NCBI RefSeq assembly: GCF_933775445.1
Contig: NC_065877.1
Span: 19,220,001-19,284,000, forward strand
Direction: 5' to 3'
Origin: Argentina anserina
Taxonomy: Eukaryota > Streptophyta > Magnoliopsida > Rosales > Rosaceae
DNA length: 64,000 nt
Shown here: positions 19,201-32,386 of the stretch, piece by piece
How positions within the stretch are numbered: position 1 is the first letter of the stretch
Layout of the letters: the number at the start of each line of letters is the position of its first letter
Made by a program: the position numbers and the translations under genes
The notes under the pieces: model-generated
What the model was told of the DNA's origin: nothing
The model's input: only the letters and a program-made list of their open reading frames with translations
Database searches by the model: none

Positions 19201-22200
19201 ATACTTGCTCTTATACAGTGAGCTCACATCCTCAACCAATGTTTTCGAGTAAAGTTTCCCCTGGTCATACAGTTGCCGACCTAGGAACCCAACTTGTTGA
19301 ACTACTTTGTTCATTGCAGAATCACTCTTAGAGTCAATTAAATCACCCAATGCCGATGAATTTAATATAAAATTCGAAACTGGTTCTTTGACTTTGCGGA
19401 TGTGATTCTCCAGTTGCATCTCAACAAGCTCATTATATACTCTCCTCATATGGTACAGCAAAGGAGAAATTTCCTTAACGCCCTTTTGGATATCTTGAAT
19501 AGATGCCCCAGGCATAGCAAAATCTTCCAAACCCACAGTGAACCCTTCTGAAAATACATTCTCCATCAGCAATGGCTGCATAGAATTAAAGAAACTGAGA
19601 ACATCTTCAGCACTTTTCTCAAAGAAAATAGAGGTACCGATGTCATTGATAAGAGCTGGTACAAGGCTTGTAGTACAATCAAGCTTGAGGACCTCGCTAT
19701 CCTTGACCAAGTGCCTGTCCCCAGAGGACTCAAAGTGAGGAGGCAGTGCAGTCTGCAATATCTGCAAAGCAGTCCAATATGGAACTGCTGAATTAGCTCT
19801 CAATAAAGTTGGCTCTGGCAAGGAAGAGGAAACAAACATGGCCAACTGCTGCATTGCCACTTTGTCAAAAAAATATTTCTTAAACATCATCTTTATCGAC
19901 AAAAGTGAATCAGTGGCCAGTTGCAAATTGGGCTTGCCACTGTGAGAGCTAAGCAGCTGCTTCTCAACTGAGAAAAGTTCCATGACTTCTGCCTTCGCCA
20001 CAAGTGACTGGGGATAGAACAGGTGAATGCAATCTCCATCAAAGTCAGCACTCAGTGGTCCACAAATCAGAGGATTAATCTTTACCACCTTGTCCTCATG
20101 CACATATACTTGCAGTGCTTGCAGAGAATGTTTATGCGTAGTTGGTGGCCTATTTACAAAAACAAGATCCCCATCCATAATCCTCCTATGAACCACTTGA
20201 CCGGGCTTCAGAAATGTGTGCCCCTTTGAACCTTCCCTTAAAGAGTAAGTTGATGAACCATCCCTGTAGCTCAGGCATAATTTGCTATCCACCAGCTCTT
20301 GGAGACGCCTAATATTATGCACATTAACCTTCTCCTCGAAGGTTATTCTTTGGGCTATTTCATAGGGGATACCAACTTCATTCACCCTTCTATATGCATC
20401 CCCAGTAATCACTGTGCGGGAAGAGAATCCTGAACCCTTTCTTATGAACAATGTCCTCATCTTCTCAAGCCATTGTTTTGTGGAAGATTCACTGAGCTCC
20501 TTGGTCCCACCAAATCTGACATCACTCTCACGGGATGCCTTTCCAGTACCTCTAACTTGTAGATACTGATCAACTACAGCTTGCAATTCATTTGCCTCAA
20601 CAATTTCAGCCTCAAAATTTGCTGTACCAGACCTTGAACCAGTGATCAACTCAACTTGCCTTAGAACTTTTTTGAGCATTGATATTGAAGGATCCTGGAA
20701 AAGGACATGTAAAAATGCTTGTTAGTTGTATAATGAACTCTTCACTGTATTAAATATTTTTCTTAAGCACTCCATCAGAAATAATTAAGGCTTATTATCA
20801 TCCCAACCAACTCACCGCAGACATAACAGTAACACCATCAGATATTTCTGGCACTGACAAGCAGTTGGGAGGGACGGGTATATGATTCAAGATGTATCCA
20901 TCTTGAGGATTATACCCTTTAGCAGCCAGTTTCTTTTTGGTGTCTTCGGGGATTCTTTTGAGAATCTGCATCACCTGGTGATCATAATCAATATTTATAT
21001 CAAGTATTAGCATATCATACAATTTATGTTATGTAAGAAATGTACAATTAACAATCATGACTAAATCTAACAAGTGAGATTTTTCTTTTTTTGTGTTCTG
21101 ACAAGAAACAGAAGTTCTATTAACAAAGACAGCAACATCATATAGGGGCTTTATTTTCCAAGATCAGTACAGTAGCTTTCAACAGAAACATTGAATGCTA
21201 TCATAGATATGGCCAGAATCCATATGCCTAGCAAACTAGTTCAACCATCAAATTTCTTTTCTGGTAATGTTGTCATTCTTAATTTTAACCCTTAAACTTC
21301 TTAAGTGAATGAAATATACAATTCCACATGAAACCCAAGTAGGTGATAGAAACAAGACCACGGTTGATCATTCATTGAAATAGTCTATGCATACAGGAAC
21401 CCAAGATTAAGTTGTATAAGTCATCAGATTACTGTGATTAGTGAAGACGTCTAGATGTGTAGTGATAAAAAAAAATAGGTGTGTGTAGTACTAGGAATGA
21501 TAAAACGGTCATGATAAAAACAACAACAACAATAATAATAAAATAAAAATAAAAAACTCACTATGTTTAAATAAGATGGCGAAAAAGCAAGAACTTCAAT
21601 GAGCCAACTAATTTAACATGGAAACTCATGCCTCTTGAGGCTACAGACTAGCGGGTTTAGAAATAATGATCTAATGAGCACTGGTTTGCAGCATATTTAG
21701 CCACTACTAAAGGCAAAAAATTTTGATTGAACAAGGAGCAATCACTTGAACCCCGTAGCTGGACAGCAGAACTCAACTAAAATTTTAAACATGTGACATA
21801 ATCAAGGAGAAAACACGCAGGCAATAAGAACCTAACCTCTCTAGGAAGCAAAGCGCGTTTAACGCCATCACCATAGCGAAATCCATATCTTTCGAGGAAA
21901 TTCCAAAAACCAGGAGGTGGTTTCTTATTTGACGGAAGTTTTAACTGCAAGGAACAAGTCCCGTCTGTTGGTTTAATCTCTGCAATAGACACTTGTGAAG
22001 CATCCTGCACAAAAAGGGCAGACCATAAGAACATAGAACATATAAAGAAAATGTACATTGCACACAAACGATACTTTAATGAGATTATTTGTCACTCCAA
22101 AAATGCAAACTACATTCTATCCTCTGATATAAGCTACAAAAAGGTAAAAAGATAATTTTGCACTTTTTGTCTTGAAACTTTTAAACATAAGTGTCAAATT

Positions 22201-23617
22201 TACATGCTCTGAAAGACATAAGGAGCAACAGATGTAGACATCTATGGGAACCTAAAGTAATGAGAACTTCAATCTCCAAACAAATACTGTCAGTTGGAAC
22301 ATTAGTTAAATCAAAGAGTCCTAACTAGAAGCAAAAACTTATTGGTGCATACCAAGTTTGTGTAGAGAGAAAGAACAGTACTTGACAGTTAAGCATATAA
22401 TACCTAATTTGTAGTGCAGAGAAGAACATACCTCGCAACATACAGATAACAACCTTTCGGCCAAACCAGCACTCTTGGTTGGGACCTGAATTGTATCAAC
22501 CCAGAAAATCAGGCAAAACAATATTAGTACAGATATTTTATGTCTAAAAGAGAACTACTTAAATACATGTCAGACGCTCAAAAAATAATTTACTCAATTC
22601 TAATAACTGACGATTAGGCAACATTTGACAAAAAAAAATCTTCCCATCAATGACAGGTTGGAAGAAATAATAACACACATGAGACTCATGGTTGGCTTGC
22701 TAATAGTTTTTCTCATAAATAGAATGACTTATTTTTAAGTACAGACTACACTTCCATGTTGGAAATAAAATTTGTATTGCTTCAGCATAGGAAAAAAGTT
22801 GAAAAAATAAATAACAGGGTAAACAAAAAAAAACTCGTTGCAAGAGTATGGATGCTATGCAGGATCACAGTCAGTTTTTATAAGATATAAAGATAACAGT
22901 TGACATAAAACACATCTGATTCTTCATTATAACTTCTTTTTGGGCTAAAGTTAAAGAAAAACCATCAGCAGCCACATTGTTCTTGAATCTAATCAAACAG
23001 ACTATGACAAATGAGGAAATTAATCACGTAATACCTTGTTCTTCTTAATTTTTAAACAATGCAGGCATAAACAACTGAGCAACTTCTTCAGCTCACTGAC
23101 ATGGTTAGGATGATATATTGGTAATGGTAAGTCGATATATCCAAAGTGTCCTGAAAATGGCATAAAACGCATTGTCATTACAAGAACATTAGCTGGATTT
23201 CTAATCTGTTTTCTTTCCTGTTACCTTATTTTGCAGCATTCTATAAATTAATGAAAGACAAAATGGGTAAGAAAAGATAGTTATGCACCTTCACACTTTC
23301 CAGGCTCGGAAGCACCACAAGATTCACATTTTCCGAACTCCAGAGGAAGGCCAAGAAATGGGTTGGACAGCTGACTAGCGTGGCTAATAGAGCATCCCAT
23401 CATCGATGCGGTACACTGCCATATACAAAAAGTAAGCACACAAGTTTAAACATTATGAGCTTAAATGGCCGCAGATTATAGTAAACATGTCAATCCTCCA
23501 AAACATAATGAATCGAAAACCAAAATTTCTACTTACAATTTCTTGATGGGTTGCCAGCCCAAATTTAATCCCAATCAGCTCCCCATCTAAAACCGATGAA
23601 CAAGAAGCTTCCTCCAT
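11547..23617 (-). CDS. NRPE1: DNA-directed RNA polymerase V largest subunit
   Basis: Pol V makes scaffold transcripts in the nucleus; siRNA-loaded AGO4 pairs with them and also binds this subunit's WG motifs, leading to DNA methylation. Exons, high to low: 23617-23537, 23415-23289, 23150-23035, 22485-22432, 22004-21837, 20974-20816, 20694-18802, 18639-18464, 18018-17946, 17850-17711, 17144-16987, 16592-16318, 15465-15292, 15201-15061, 14954-13402, 12482-12368, 11759-11547. They total 5616 bases, exactly 1871 codons plus stop, with all borders GT...AG. The start MEEASCSSVLDGELIGIKF matches the family. Seen: N-terminal zinc site (CESCGASEPGKCEGHFGY), metal-binding DFDGD near residues 452-456, WG repeats (about 1246-1762), then the DeCL domain to the end. 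It stops soon after DeCL (PPPETQ), without the long QS-rich tail of the Arabidopsis protein. Intact and probably functional. Confidence 0.97.
11917..12290. repeat. 178-bp tandem duplication in the last NRPE1 intron
   Basis: The motif aacaagtaaaatactgact begins at 11917 and again at 12095. Both are followed by catcatcagtcacaattcta and by further shared AT-rich sequence with small indels. Inside each copy the short unit agtaaaatgatc recurs, so the whole stretch is a repeat of repeats. Confidence 0.85.
13560..14700 (-). other. WG/GW repeat region (Argonaute hook) of NRPE1
   Basis: The exon at 14954-13402 encodes a low-complexity region with about 21 WG dipeptides by my count, most in units such as APSPWGTAKTAKED and ASAWATAKTAPVD, plus degenerate WA, WE and WD units. 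WG/GW platforms bind Argonaute proteins; in Pol V this recruits AGO4-clade proteins. After the repeats, the protein has a basic stretch (NKRRRFEGGRGW) and then TTRQRLDIFTSEEQD, conserved before the DeCL domain. Confidence 0.93.
14050..14580. repeat. Tandem duplication of about 250-280 bp inside the Argonaute-hook exon
   Basis: A block from about 14052 to 14300 recurs at about 14301-14580, nearly identical, in frame, and starting gcttcttcagtagtagt. The second block carries an extra module of about 30 bases (gaagatggagcatcttcttt, then a WG unit) near 14407-14450. It adds about seven WG-type units to the protein. Confidence 0.85.
16208..16241. repeat. (GA)n microsatellite in NRPE1 intron 12
   Basis: A run of GA units directly after a TA-rich run (16180-16203), inside the intron between 16318 and 15465. 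Confidence 0.95.
18110..18300. repeat. About 100-bp tandem duplication in NRPE1 intron 8
   Basis: cactacaagaacgatgggtt at 18115 recurs as cactacaagaatgataggtt near 18214; each is followed by gctagaccaaagggaaggcc and then cagacaaggaacaggaccac. The copies differ by small indels. Both lie in the intron between 18464 and 18018. Confidence 0.85.
18802..20694 (-). other. NRPE1 catalytic-core exon
   Basis: A single 1893-base exon (residues about 236-866) holds most of the polymerase core: the clamp and active-site region with KPGQVVHRRIMDGD, NRPPTTHKHSLQAL, the metal-A motif DFDGD, and later REVIVRSSRGLSEPGTL and GVLAATAMSNPAYKAVLDS. All motifs are uninterrupted. Confidence 0.95.
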
Positions 23618-23640
23618 TTTCTTTCAAGCTTCCTTCAAAC

Positions 23641-24748
23641 ACTACACCATAAAATACAAGCGAAAAATGAGATTAAAGTAAGAAAGCTTTTAACTTTTTA
23701 TTCAAAACCGATATGCAACTGTACCAACACAGCTTCCATAAGTAACACATAATTTTAATCGACAGAAAACCATAGTTCCTGAGAGTTAGCAACCTTTAAG
23801 ACCAAAATTACACAAATAAATATGGAAAATAAATACTTTAGAAACTTTTTTAATAATAACAATTAGAACTAAGGAGTGTAGTATGCTTGGCTTGTTGGAG
23901 AATGGGAAGAACATAAAGCCAGCACAACTCGGCCACAAAACAAACCCAAATGTTTCCTCTATTTTCTCAGTTACCAAATTGCAAAACAAACATGCAGAGC
24001 AAGACAATAGAACCAACAGCTACATGGGTCTTCTCCTTTGTTTCATAACAGCTACTTCAAAGTTCAAACCAGAAACTCCTAACAAGAAACCCAAAACCAA
24101 AAACTAAACGAGTCCTTGGAGTGAAACCCACATTCCATTTTGAACACCCTAAAATTCACAAACAAAGCAAACCAAGAACACCCATTTCCAAACAAAGGCC
24201 TCTTCTTTTTCAAAGTCTCAAACTTTCTCAGCAAACCGAACAACCCCATAACAAAAATGCAAACAAGACGAGACTTGAGAGCCAAAATTCTCACAAATTT
24301 CAGCCTGCTCTAAGACACCCAAACATGCAGAGCAAGACAATAGAACCAACAGCTACATGGGTCTTCTCCTTTGTTTCATAACAGCTACTTCAAAGTTCAA
24401 ACCAGAAACTCCTAACAAGAAACCCAAAACCAAAAACTAAACGAGTCCTTGGAGTGAAACCCACATTCCATTTTGAACACCCTAAAATTCACAAACAAAG
24501 CAAACCAAGAACACCCATTTCCAAACAAAGGCCTCTTCTTTTTCAAAGTCTCAAACTTTCTCAACAAACCGAACAACCCCATAACAAAAATGCAAACAAG
24601 ACGAGACTTGAGAGCCAAAATTCTCACAAATTTCAGCCTGCTCTAAGAGCTTCTTTTTTTTTTACAAGAGCAATTTCTGTTCTCTCTCCCAAAAACGCAA
24701 ATTTGACCCGAAAAACACAGAAAGGGCTTGATTTTTAAGCTTCTTACC
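23641..24748 (-). promoter_or_regulatory. Probable 5'-UTR intron of NRPE1 (borders predicted)
   Basis: On the minus strand a strong donor (GATAG|GTAAGAAGC) ends a possible leader exon at 24748, and an acceptor (GGTGTAG) precedes 23641, 24 bases upstream of the ATG. If both are used, the intron is about 1.1 kb and contains the 333-bp tandem duplication. This is inferred from consensus only. An unspliced leader with transcription starting close to the ATG is the alternative. Confidence 0.4.
23988..24650. repeat. 333-bp tandem duplication just upstream of NRPE1
   Basis: aaacatgcagagcaagacaa begins at 23988 and again at 24321, and the copies stay nearly identical through cagcctgctctaaga. I saw one clear difference (ctcagcaaacc against ctcaacaaacc). 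This near identity points to a recent duplication or gene conversion. Any open frames inside simply repeat in both copies and are not genes. Confidence 0.95.
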
Positions 24749-24749
24749 T

Positions 24750-25880
24750 ATCAGAAATCAGAAGGAGAGAAATGGGTTTTGCATGGACAAAGGGGATTGT
24801 AGAGAGGAACTTGAAAATGGGTCCTCTATCTTTCACTGTGAGTGTCCAGTCCAGAACACAACAAAAAGATTTTGGGTCTCTCAAGAGAGAGAATGAAAAA
24901 TGTATACGTTATTTTGTTGTTGGGGTTTCAACTTTCAACTTTAGGAGCCGTACAGGTCACTAGCATGTGGGGCTTGGTTCGAAATGACGTGTGTGCCCAC
25001 ATTGACCGTCTTTTCTGCTTGTGGAATTCGTTTTGATTTGTGAATGTGGGGAGGGTAGAATCGGGAGTCAAGATCAGGAGTGAAATTCTGATCGGTATTC
25101 CCTGACGATGGAGGAGGGAATGAACTCAATGAAGAGAGGGGGTGGCACCGTGGCACCAGACGATCTGACCACCTGGGTTGGGTTAACTTAACTATGGTTA
25201 GAATGTGTGGCTGACTTGGATAGTGTGGTTCAAATGAACCCTTGTCGAAGAGGCCACATCTTTTATTAAGGATAAAACACAAAAAAGTTTTGCATGCAAG
25301 GCATACAATTACACGACGCAATCTATATGATTTGACCACCGTACATCTATATAAACGTCATTAATTGTCGTAGCTCCGAGGACTCGATCCCAACGTGCCG
25401 ATCATCTATTGACTTGAAACTATAAGACTACGAAAAGAACTAAATTCAAACAAATAAACAATAAGATATGAAAAGCAAATGGCGTATACACATGCGGAAG
25501 GTAGCAAAAGATGCTCAAACATAAAAAATAAAAATAAATAAGGTCAGATGACAAGAATCACCGAAGTACGCATAATGTGTTAATCAAAACCAACTCGAAG
25601 ATCAGAAAGCTAAAACACAACAATATAAGAAGATCCTCGGCAACAGAAAGTGATCAACAAACCACGAACATTAACAAGCCACTAAATACCTGCAAATTAA
25701 GGGGTGAGAACTCGTCCTCGCAAACTGATTCTGGGGCTGATAACCCAAACGTGGTAGGGTTTGAAACTAAAAGTAAAAGAATGGTGTAATGCTCATAGGT
25801 AAAAACTCAAGTCAATAACATTAAAATGAAGTAGTGTTAAAACTCCCCGATTACTTGTTCCTTGTTGTTGCCTTATCCCT
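24750..25880. promoter_or_regulatory. Shared upstream region between NRPE1 (minus) and the XRCC4 copy (plus)
   Basis: About 1.1 kb separates the predicted NRPE1 leader from the first XRCC4-like exon, so the two are head to head. The NRPE1 promoter should lie here. I could not pick a convincing TATA box, and no other gene is seen. Confidence 0.4.
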
Positions 25881-28044
25881 AGGCACTCGTGCTTGAAGCT
25901 CCAACCCATAGACTCCCAGCCCATCTTCATCAAGGGCACATGGTTGGCCACCCGCTTCGACCTCTCCATCACCGACGGCCTCAACGCCTGGCTCTGTCGC
26001 GCCTCCGAAGAATCCGTTCGAGACCGAGCCGCCCAGTGGGGCCAGCATGTGCCCGACTACGTCTCACTGGCCAAGCGTTATTTATCTTTTCAGCATTTGG
26101 ATTCCATCTATGGCTTCACTGATGTTGGCAACGGCTGCAAGAAAGTGAGTTGTCACAAAGCGAATTAATAAAGATCGAGTCTTTAAGGTTTTTTGTTGTA
26201 AAATTTTGATTTTTTTTTAGTGGTGATAACAGTTGTCATGGAGTTTTGACAAGGAAGGGACGAAGCTGGAGTGGAGGTGGAAGTGTCAATCATCGCCCAA
26301 CACTAAGGAAACCACAGCTGTTGTGTTGGATTTTCTAATGGATGCTAATGTTGGCCTTAGTGTCTTTTGCTTAATGCTTGTTTTTTTCATTATGTTTTAG
26401 TTGAAGTTTCGAATTTCATGTCTGGTTGAAGATTCCAAAGAGTTTTTTGGTTAGGAAGAAACTCATTTGGGTCTTGTGATCCGCCACCAGCATGATTATA
26501 TCATAACCACACCCAAAACCCACTGGTTGAAGATTGTCGATTGTTATAAAGACATGAGGTTGTGCCTATCTAACTTTACTTATGATGGGAAGGGTTTAGG
26601 GGAGACGTTAATGCTAGGATACTGATAGGAGCACTTTGTGCTATGTTCTTAATATGTTTTTACCTCCATTTGTACTTTGCTTAGCCCTTATTGTTGTATT
26701 ATCGAGTCATTGAGTCACAATAGGAGTCTAGGACGGGTATGGATGTGTCTTTGTGCTTAAACGAGTTAAAAACGAAGAATTGGTCTAGAGTCCTAGTTTG
26801 AGTAGGAATCTTTATAGGACTAGGAAACCTAGTTGGATTATGAGTCTTCATCTTTCTACGTCTTGATTGCATTGGCGATATCTTGAGAGTCCTGTTTGCA
26901 TTAGGAATCCTTGTTAGACTAAGAAACGTACCATTTGGGAAAGTCCTACTTGAACTCAAACTCTTATTACAAAACTTTCATAAGTGAACTTTCTTGTTCT
27001 AGTAACTTACTTATTCTAGTAAGTTTCCTTTTTGCAAATTAGAAACTTTCCTAATCTAGTTGAGCTCATCTATTACATGTGTCTTTTTATGACAACAAAT
27101 GTCTAGATTAAGACATAATTTTCGAAAGAATTATCTCTTACTTATGTTTTTCTTTTCTTATTTTCAGATTTGAAGAGATAATTCAAGGAATTTAAAGAGA
27201 AGCCGTGCAAGAAAAAAGAAGAGGACTATGCTGTGGATGATCTTTTGAGGAAAAATAGGAGTCCATTGCCGTATGAAACTCTAGAGGAATTAAAGGAGAA
27301 TGAGGTCGTGCATTTGGAGAACAATGAGGAGTCCTATTTCATATTGGAAAAGAAGATAAACCAAGGCATAGCTTGAAGAAGAAGGAAACTCATGGATTAA
27401 AGAGAAGATGTCGTCCAAATACAAAAGGGAAAAGGAGTCCAATCCGTGAATAACTCTTGAGCTTGTGAAGGAAGCTTTGTCGTGCCTTCTATTCAGCTAG
27501 GGTAAAGAGTCCAGTCGTGCAGCCCATGAGAGAAAGAAGCAGATAAAGGCTTATTCTATAAGGAAAACAAGGAGAGCCATTCGATTTACTCACAGCCGTG
27601 CATACATGGATCAGCCCATCAAAACCCTTGCAGCCTCTCATCTCCTCCTTCCTCTATAAAAGGCACGGCCTCCCTCACAATTCACCATCTCCATTCTCTC
27701 AAAAATCCAAGCTGAAACCCTGCCAAAATATCCAGAAAATTCAAGCCAAAAACTTCATCCATCTCCACCAAGTCGTGCTCCCCCTCTTGCCTCTCCAAAT
27801 CCGAATTCATCTTGCTCCATCCTTCAAGGTTTCTAATGTGTGATTCATCCATGGCTTGTAATTTTTATTTAGGTTTTCTGCAATTTTCGATTTTATTGTA
27901 TGAATTCTTGGATGATCTTTTCGATTTCATATATGAAGAATATAAATTCAAACTTTTTTGGTTTTGTGTTTTGATTGTATGAACTCATGAAATATGTATG
28001 TATGCCGTGTGTTATGATCTAGGGCAGTAGGTTTCCGATTTTTT

Positions 28045-31000
28045 TATAGGTTTTTTTATGACTCTAACACGAAAACCTTCCCCCACACTCGAATCATGCA
28101 TTGTCCTCAATGTATGTCAAAAAATAAATAATGCAATGAAAGACTCATAGTGGAAAGAAACAACTACAAAAATAAAAACATGGGAAAAGATGAGAAAATG
28201 ATGAGAAAAGCTCCCCCATGACGTGGTCCAACAGCTTGCATTCCATGCTTCATAACGTTTGAAAATAATCTCCGATCAGTAAGACAACAGTGGGAATTGA
28301 AAGCTGATATTTCTAGCTTTCCAAGCATATAAAGTACGTTCGCTAACTCCAAATGAGGAGAAAGTTATGCCCCTGCAAATTTGTCACGTAAAACAGGTTC
28401 ATATGATCAAAAACTGGAATGACCTTTACCTCTTTGTACCTGATTTTCGTTGACTTAAACAGCCGGAATGAAAAAGTGTCATGAATGAAAGTTTCAGATA
28501 ACACAACAAACTTTCAATCCATGTATGGTACGACTGCCCAGTTTGGCCGGAAGTACTCCCTGTTTTGCAGTTTCCGGACTACAACTGCACGAGTTCTGAA
28601 TTTCTGACACGACCTTCCTGCCTTCAAATTGCAACTGGGAATGATGTAGACCTCTAAATCCAGTTCTGTAAAACGTTACAGCAACTAGACTCAAATACCT
28701 TTGTTTCCATATAAAGCACATATTCCAACTCCCTGTGAGCTAGGAGATACAGTCTGCCGAAGTCGACGGACTGTTTCTGCCAGATTCTGTTGAACGAAAA
28801 TTTTTGGATCTTCTTCACGTTTTCTCGAAAACTAATTGACACAAACACAAAACACATCAAAAAGAAAAAAATAAATAAAAATAATAAATAGAAAAGAAAA
28901 CAAATTGGGTTGCCTCCCAACAAGCGCTTAAGTTTAAAGTCTAATAGCTTAGACCGAGTTTTCATTTCAATCATTTTGTAGGTGACACATTATGGGGTTT
29001 CTCCTCCGCCATTTTATTGTCCAACCTTGTAGTATATTCTCGAGCTCATTGTTGGTCACTTCACTATAAACCTGTAGAATCTCAATTAAAATCATTAGTG
29101 ACAAGTGGGACCTACCGAACATAACATAGGACACGAGGTCCTTAAGGGACTATGTTCCTCTAGCCATATGATATTCCGTGGAATTAAAAATGCAACATGA
29201 ATGAGATGCAGAATGAATGCAATGCAGAATGAATGCAATTAGAATGAAATGATGAAGATGCAATGCAAAAGTTAGAGCATAACAATTAGGAAGTCATTGT
29301 ATATACAAGTCACAAACATGTCAAAAGTCATTTAAATATAATAAGCACATGTTAAGGGGAAAAAGAAACGAAAACAAGCTTAACAATCAATCCAACATAA
29401 TGTCAAATTTTATGTTTAAGTTCGTTTTAATTTCTCAACTAAATAAACCAAAAAAAAGTACACACAATTACAATTATTATATGTCAATTTTTTTGTTACA
29501 AGTTACTTTTCAATCGATTTCATGCTTCAGCATTCTTAAGTTGTTATTCAAACAATTAAATGATCAATTGATTCTAAGTTGTAAACCAAAGTGGACGTGC
29601 GGCCTAAGTATGGATGTCTAAACGCAAGTTTGAATCATTGTTTCAGAAGGCCGGATAGCTAATTCAGAGATAGTAAACATGGTAGGACTCATTTGTTGAA
29701 CTACGGAGGACAAGCCCCCTATCGACTCCATCACCGAGATGTATGTCAGTCAATAGTTCTCTGAGATCCAATTTTGGTCCCATGCACCAGGGTAATGAAA
29801 GAGCATGCCCCTTACTCAGCTGGAAACAAACTTAGGTGTTAGAAAAATCTCCAAGTGTTAATAAAAGCCGCCCTCAACCTCATGCAAAAAATTTAGAAGA
29901 AAACATGAGGGGTTAAGGCTAATATTAACAAAAGGGACTTTACCTATTCCGTTCGATTTACAACCTACAACAATCATTCATTAAGTCATAAAAAATAACA
30001 ACCAAAGATAAAATTACTAGATATTAGAACAAAGTAAGAAAAACATATACAAATTTACAATATGAACAGTGAATTCGAAATTAAAAGATTGGAGATCCAT
30101 AAAGATGGATCCCCGGCAACGGCGCCATTTGATCGGTTTGATTACTCGAGATCAATATTAACCCTGTAAGCATCGTTAGTAGTATAAAGCAAGAGGGTAT
30201 CGTTCACAAACCGGGGATCCAACCAGGGTAAAGAATCACAAACATTTAACAACGAATTCATAAGAGTTTAAAAGATTTGAGATATATTTCGGTTCCAACA
30301 GAAAATAAACCTAAACTAATATATACATGTGATCAACCAACCAACACATAAGCAATTACCAAACAAATAACATAAGAACAAAGGTAATGAAATCTAATCT
30401 CAATTAAGTTCATGCCGTAAGGTTCATTATACATCCTAGAATCGGTTATGCAGTTAAGTTCCTCCCAAGGTTCCTAACTCAATGACACTTTAACACATTC
30501 GAACTCAGTCCCAACCTCATTCGAAATCTAACATACTTATCCTACCATGCAACTTCAAAGCCACGCATATTGAATTCATTAAGCATGTCATCTACTTAAC
30601 CAACAATCATGCTATTCCAAAAATCACATAGAAAAGATAAACATATTCAAATGCACAAGTCTAACCGAACCTAGGCAATAATCGGTTAAGGTGACAAAGA
30701 ACAAACAATTAATCAACTCTCAAGTATCAAAATCGTTTATAACTTTGGATTATTACACATGCGACGTCAACTTCCGGGTATCAAACACACATGTAAGTAA
30801 GAACACACCGAAAATCATTTAAATAAATAAACAGAAATTCATGGCATAAAACCTAAAATAATTGAATTAAAAATCGAAAACCTTAATTCATGATGTCATT
30901 CAAAAGTTACAAATATCTCATAGACAAGAATAAAAATAACTTTAACAAAACCTAAACATAAATCATCCAAGAACAAGAACATAAAAACCCGAAAACTAAA

Positions 31001-32386
31001 CATGAAGATCAAATAGTTACACTTTATAATTCTCCTCCCAAGGTTCCTTACAGAGGTAGCACGAGATCTTCAAGAGTATGGTATCCTAGGCTCCCAAGCT
31101 TTGGACAGAAAATATGATGAAGGGTGGTGAATTCGGATTCTATGGTTCTTGGTGAATGAAAGTGTTTGGGCAGAACTTTGGCAAGTCTTGTGAGCAAGGT
31201 TGATGATCATTTTATGTGGAAATGAGGTGCTATATATAGAGGAAGAAACCCAAGGGAGGATGGCCACAAAGTCCACAAAGTTGAAACCAAATTGGTTGAG
31301 GTTTCCTAGATTCGGCAGATCTGACCTTTGTCCCTTGTTGTGGCCATAACTTTCTCTAGAAAATATATATTGAGATGATTCCAACTGATAATTTCAACTA
31401 GACTTCCGTGGCTTTTCATCCATATATCATGCCCTTTCTCAATCATTCTGAGCTGTCCAGGGGAGCTCGTCAAATTTGGATGATCTGCAGTGCCAGAATT
31501 CTGATTTCTATAAGGATTGCATATCTTTTGCATTAATTGCATATCTTCTTCCTCCTTTAATGCTGATTTCTTTTGCACAAATTTCTTCCTTTGAATTAGG
31601 GAGGTAGCAAAAGTCTTAATTGTTGCAGCCATGTTTGATTTTTCTTACCTCTCCTCATTAAATTTGCTGCATGCCTTTGACTTTCTTGCCTCTTCTCATT
31701 TAATTTGCTGCATGACTTCTTTGACATTCTTTGGTGCAGGGATTTATGCACATTCGGATACATATTTGTGCTCTATATGCAGGAGGAACAAAGTCCCAAG
31801 TTTCCCTCATAGCCCTTGGATCAAAAGCAAATCAATGGCTGAGATAATTCCGTCGAGTTCACTGGACCTCCGATCAATGATTCGGTCATATCTCCCTGTA
31901 GGAATAAGATATTGATTTGATTCCAAATCCTACAGAAACTAGACTCAAAATCCTTTTTATCCATATAAGGTACGTCTTCTAACTCGATCGGAGCTATCCA
32001 GGGGAGCCCGTCGAAGTTGGACTATGATACTTGACAGCATTTTGATTTCTTACATGGATTGGGCTTTTAAGTGTATTTTCTTCTCTTTCCTTGTGGAACT
32101 AGGATTGCTTTCCTTCTCCATCATGGATTTGTATTTCCTAATAAGAATAAGTATATTAGAAACAAAGAAATACGAAAGGATGAATCCTACTCGAACAAGG
32201 AATCATATCTCAACAAGGATTATTAACACTTAGCACGATTTCATCATCAATTCATTCATAATTGATATAAGCTCTACCTAGACACTTATTCATACAAAAG
32301 AAACTAAAACATACTAAATAAGAGGTAACAAAGAGTAAGAATAGGGCATAATCACATTATGAACGTCACATTTTGTGCTCCTATCA
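28045..32386 (-). mobile_element. Nested, truncated LTR element on the minus strand
   Basis: On the minus strand an LTR runs from 32386 (TGATAGGAGCAC) to 30130 (CGATCA), followed at 30127-30111 by a primer-binding site (TGGCGCCGTTGCCGGGG). The internal region contains the stretch with ctgacatacatctcggtgat (near 29735) also found at 47850, and a purine tract near 28090. The second LTR expected left of about 28045 is absent, so the element is truncated. I found no gag or pol frame; it resembles a large non-autonomous derivative. Confidence 0.75.
30111..30127 (-). other. Primer-binding site of the nested element
   Basis: Minus-strand TGGCGCCGTTGCCGGGG, two bases inside the LTR end. As I recall, this is complementary to the 3' end of plant tRNA-Asp, a primer used by Athila/Tat-type Ty3/gypsy elements. 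Confidence 0.75.

Noticed and set aside
24079..24627. Two identical 71-codon minus-strand frames
   Set aside because: They are the same frame in both copies of the 333-bp duplication, with no family match; probably leader or intron DNA.
30108..30130. tRNA-like sequence ggcaacggcgcca
   Set aside because: Only the 3' tail of a tRNA is matched; its position beside an LTR end shows that it is a primer-binding site.
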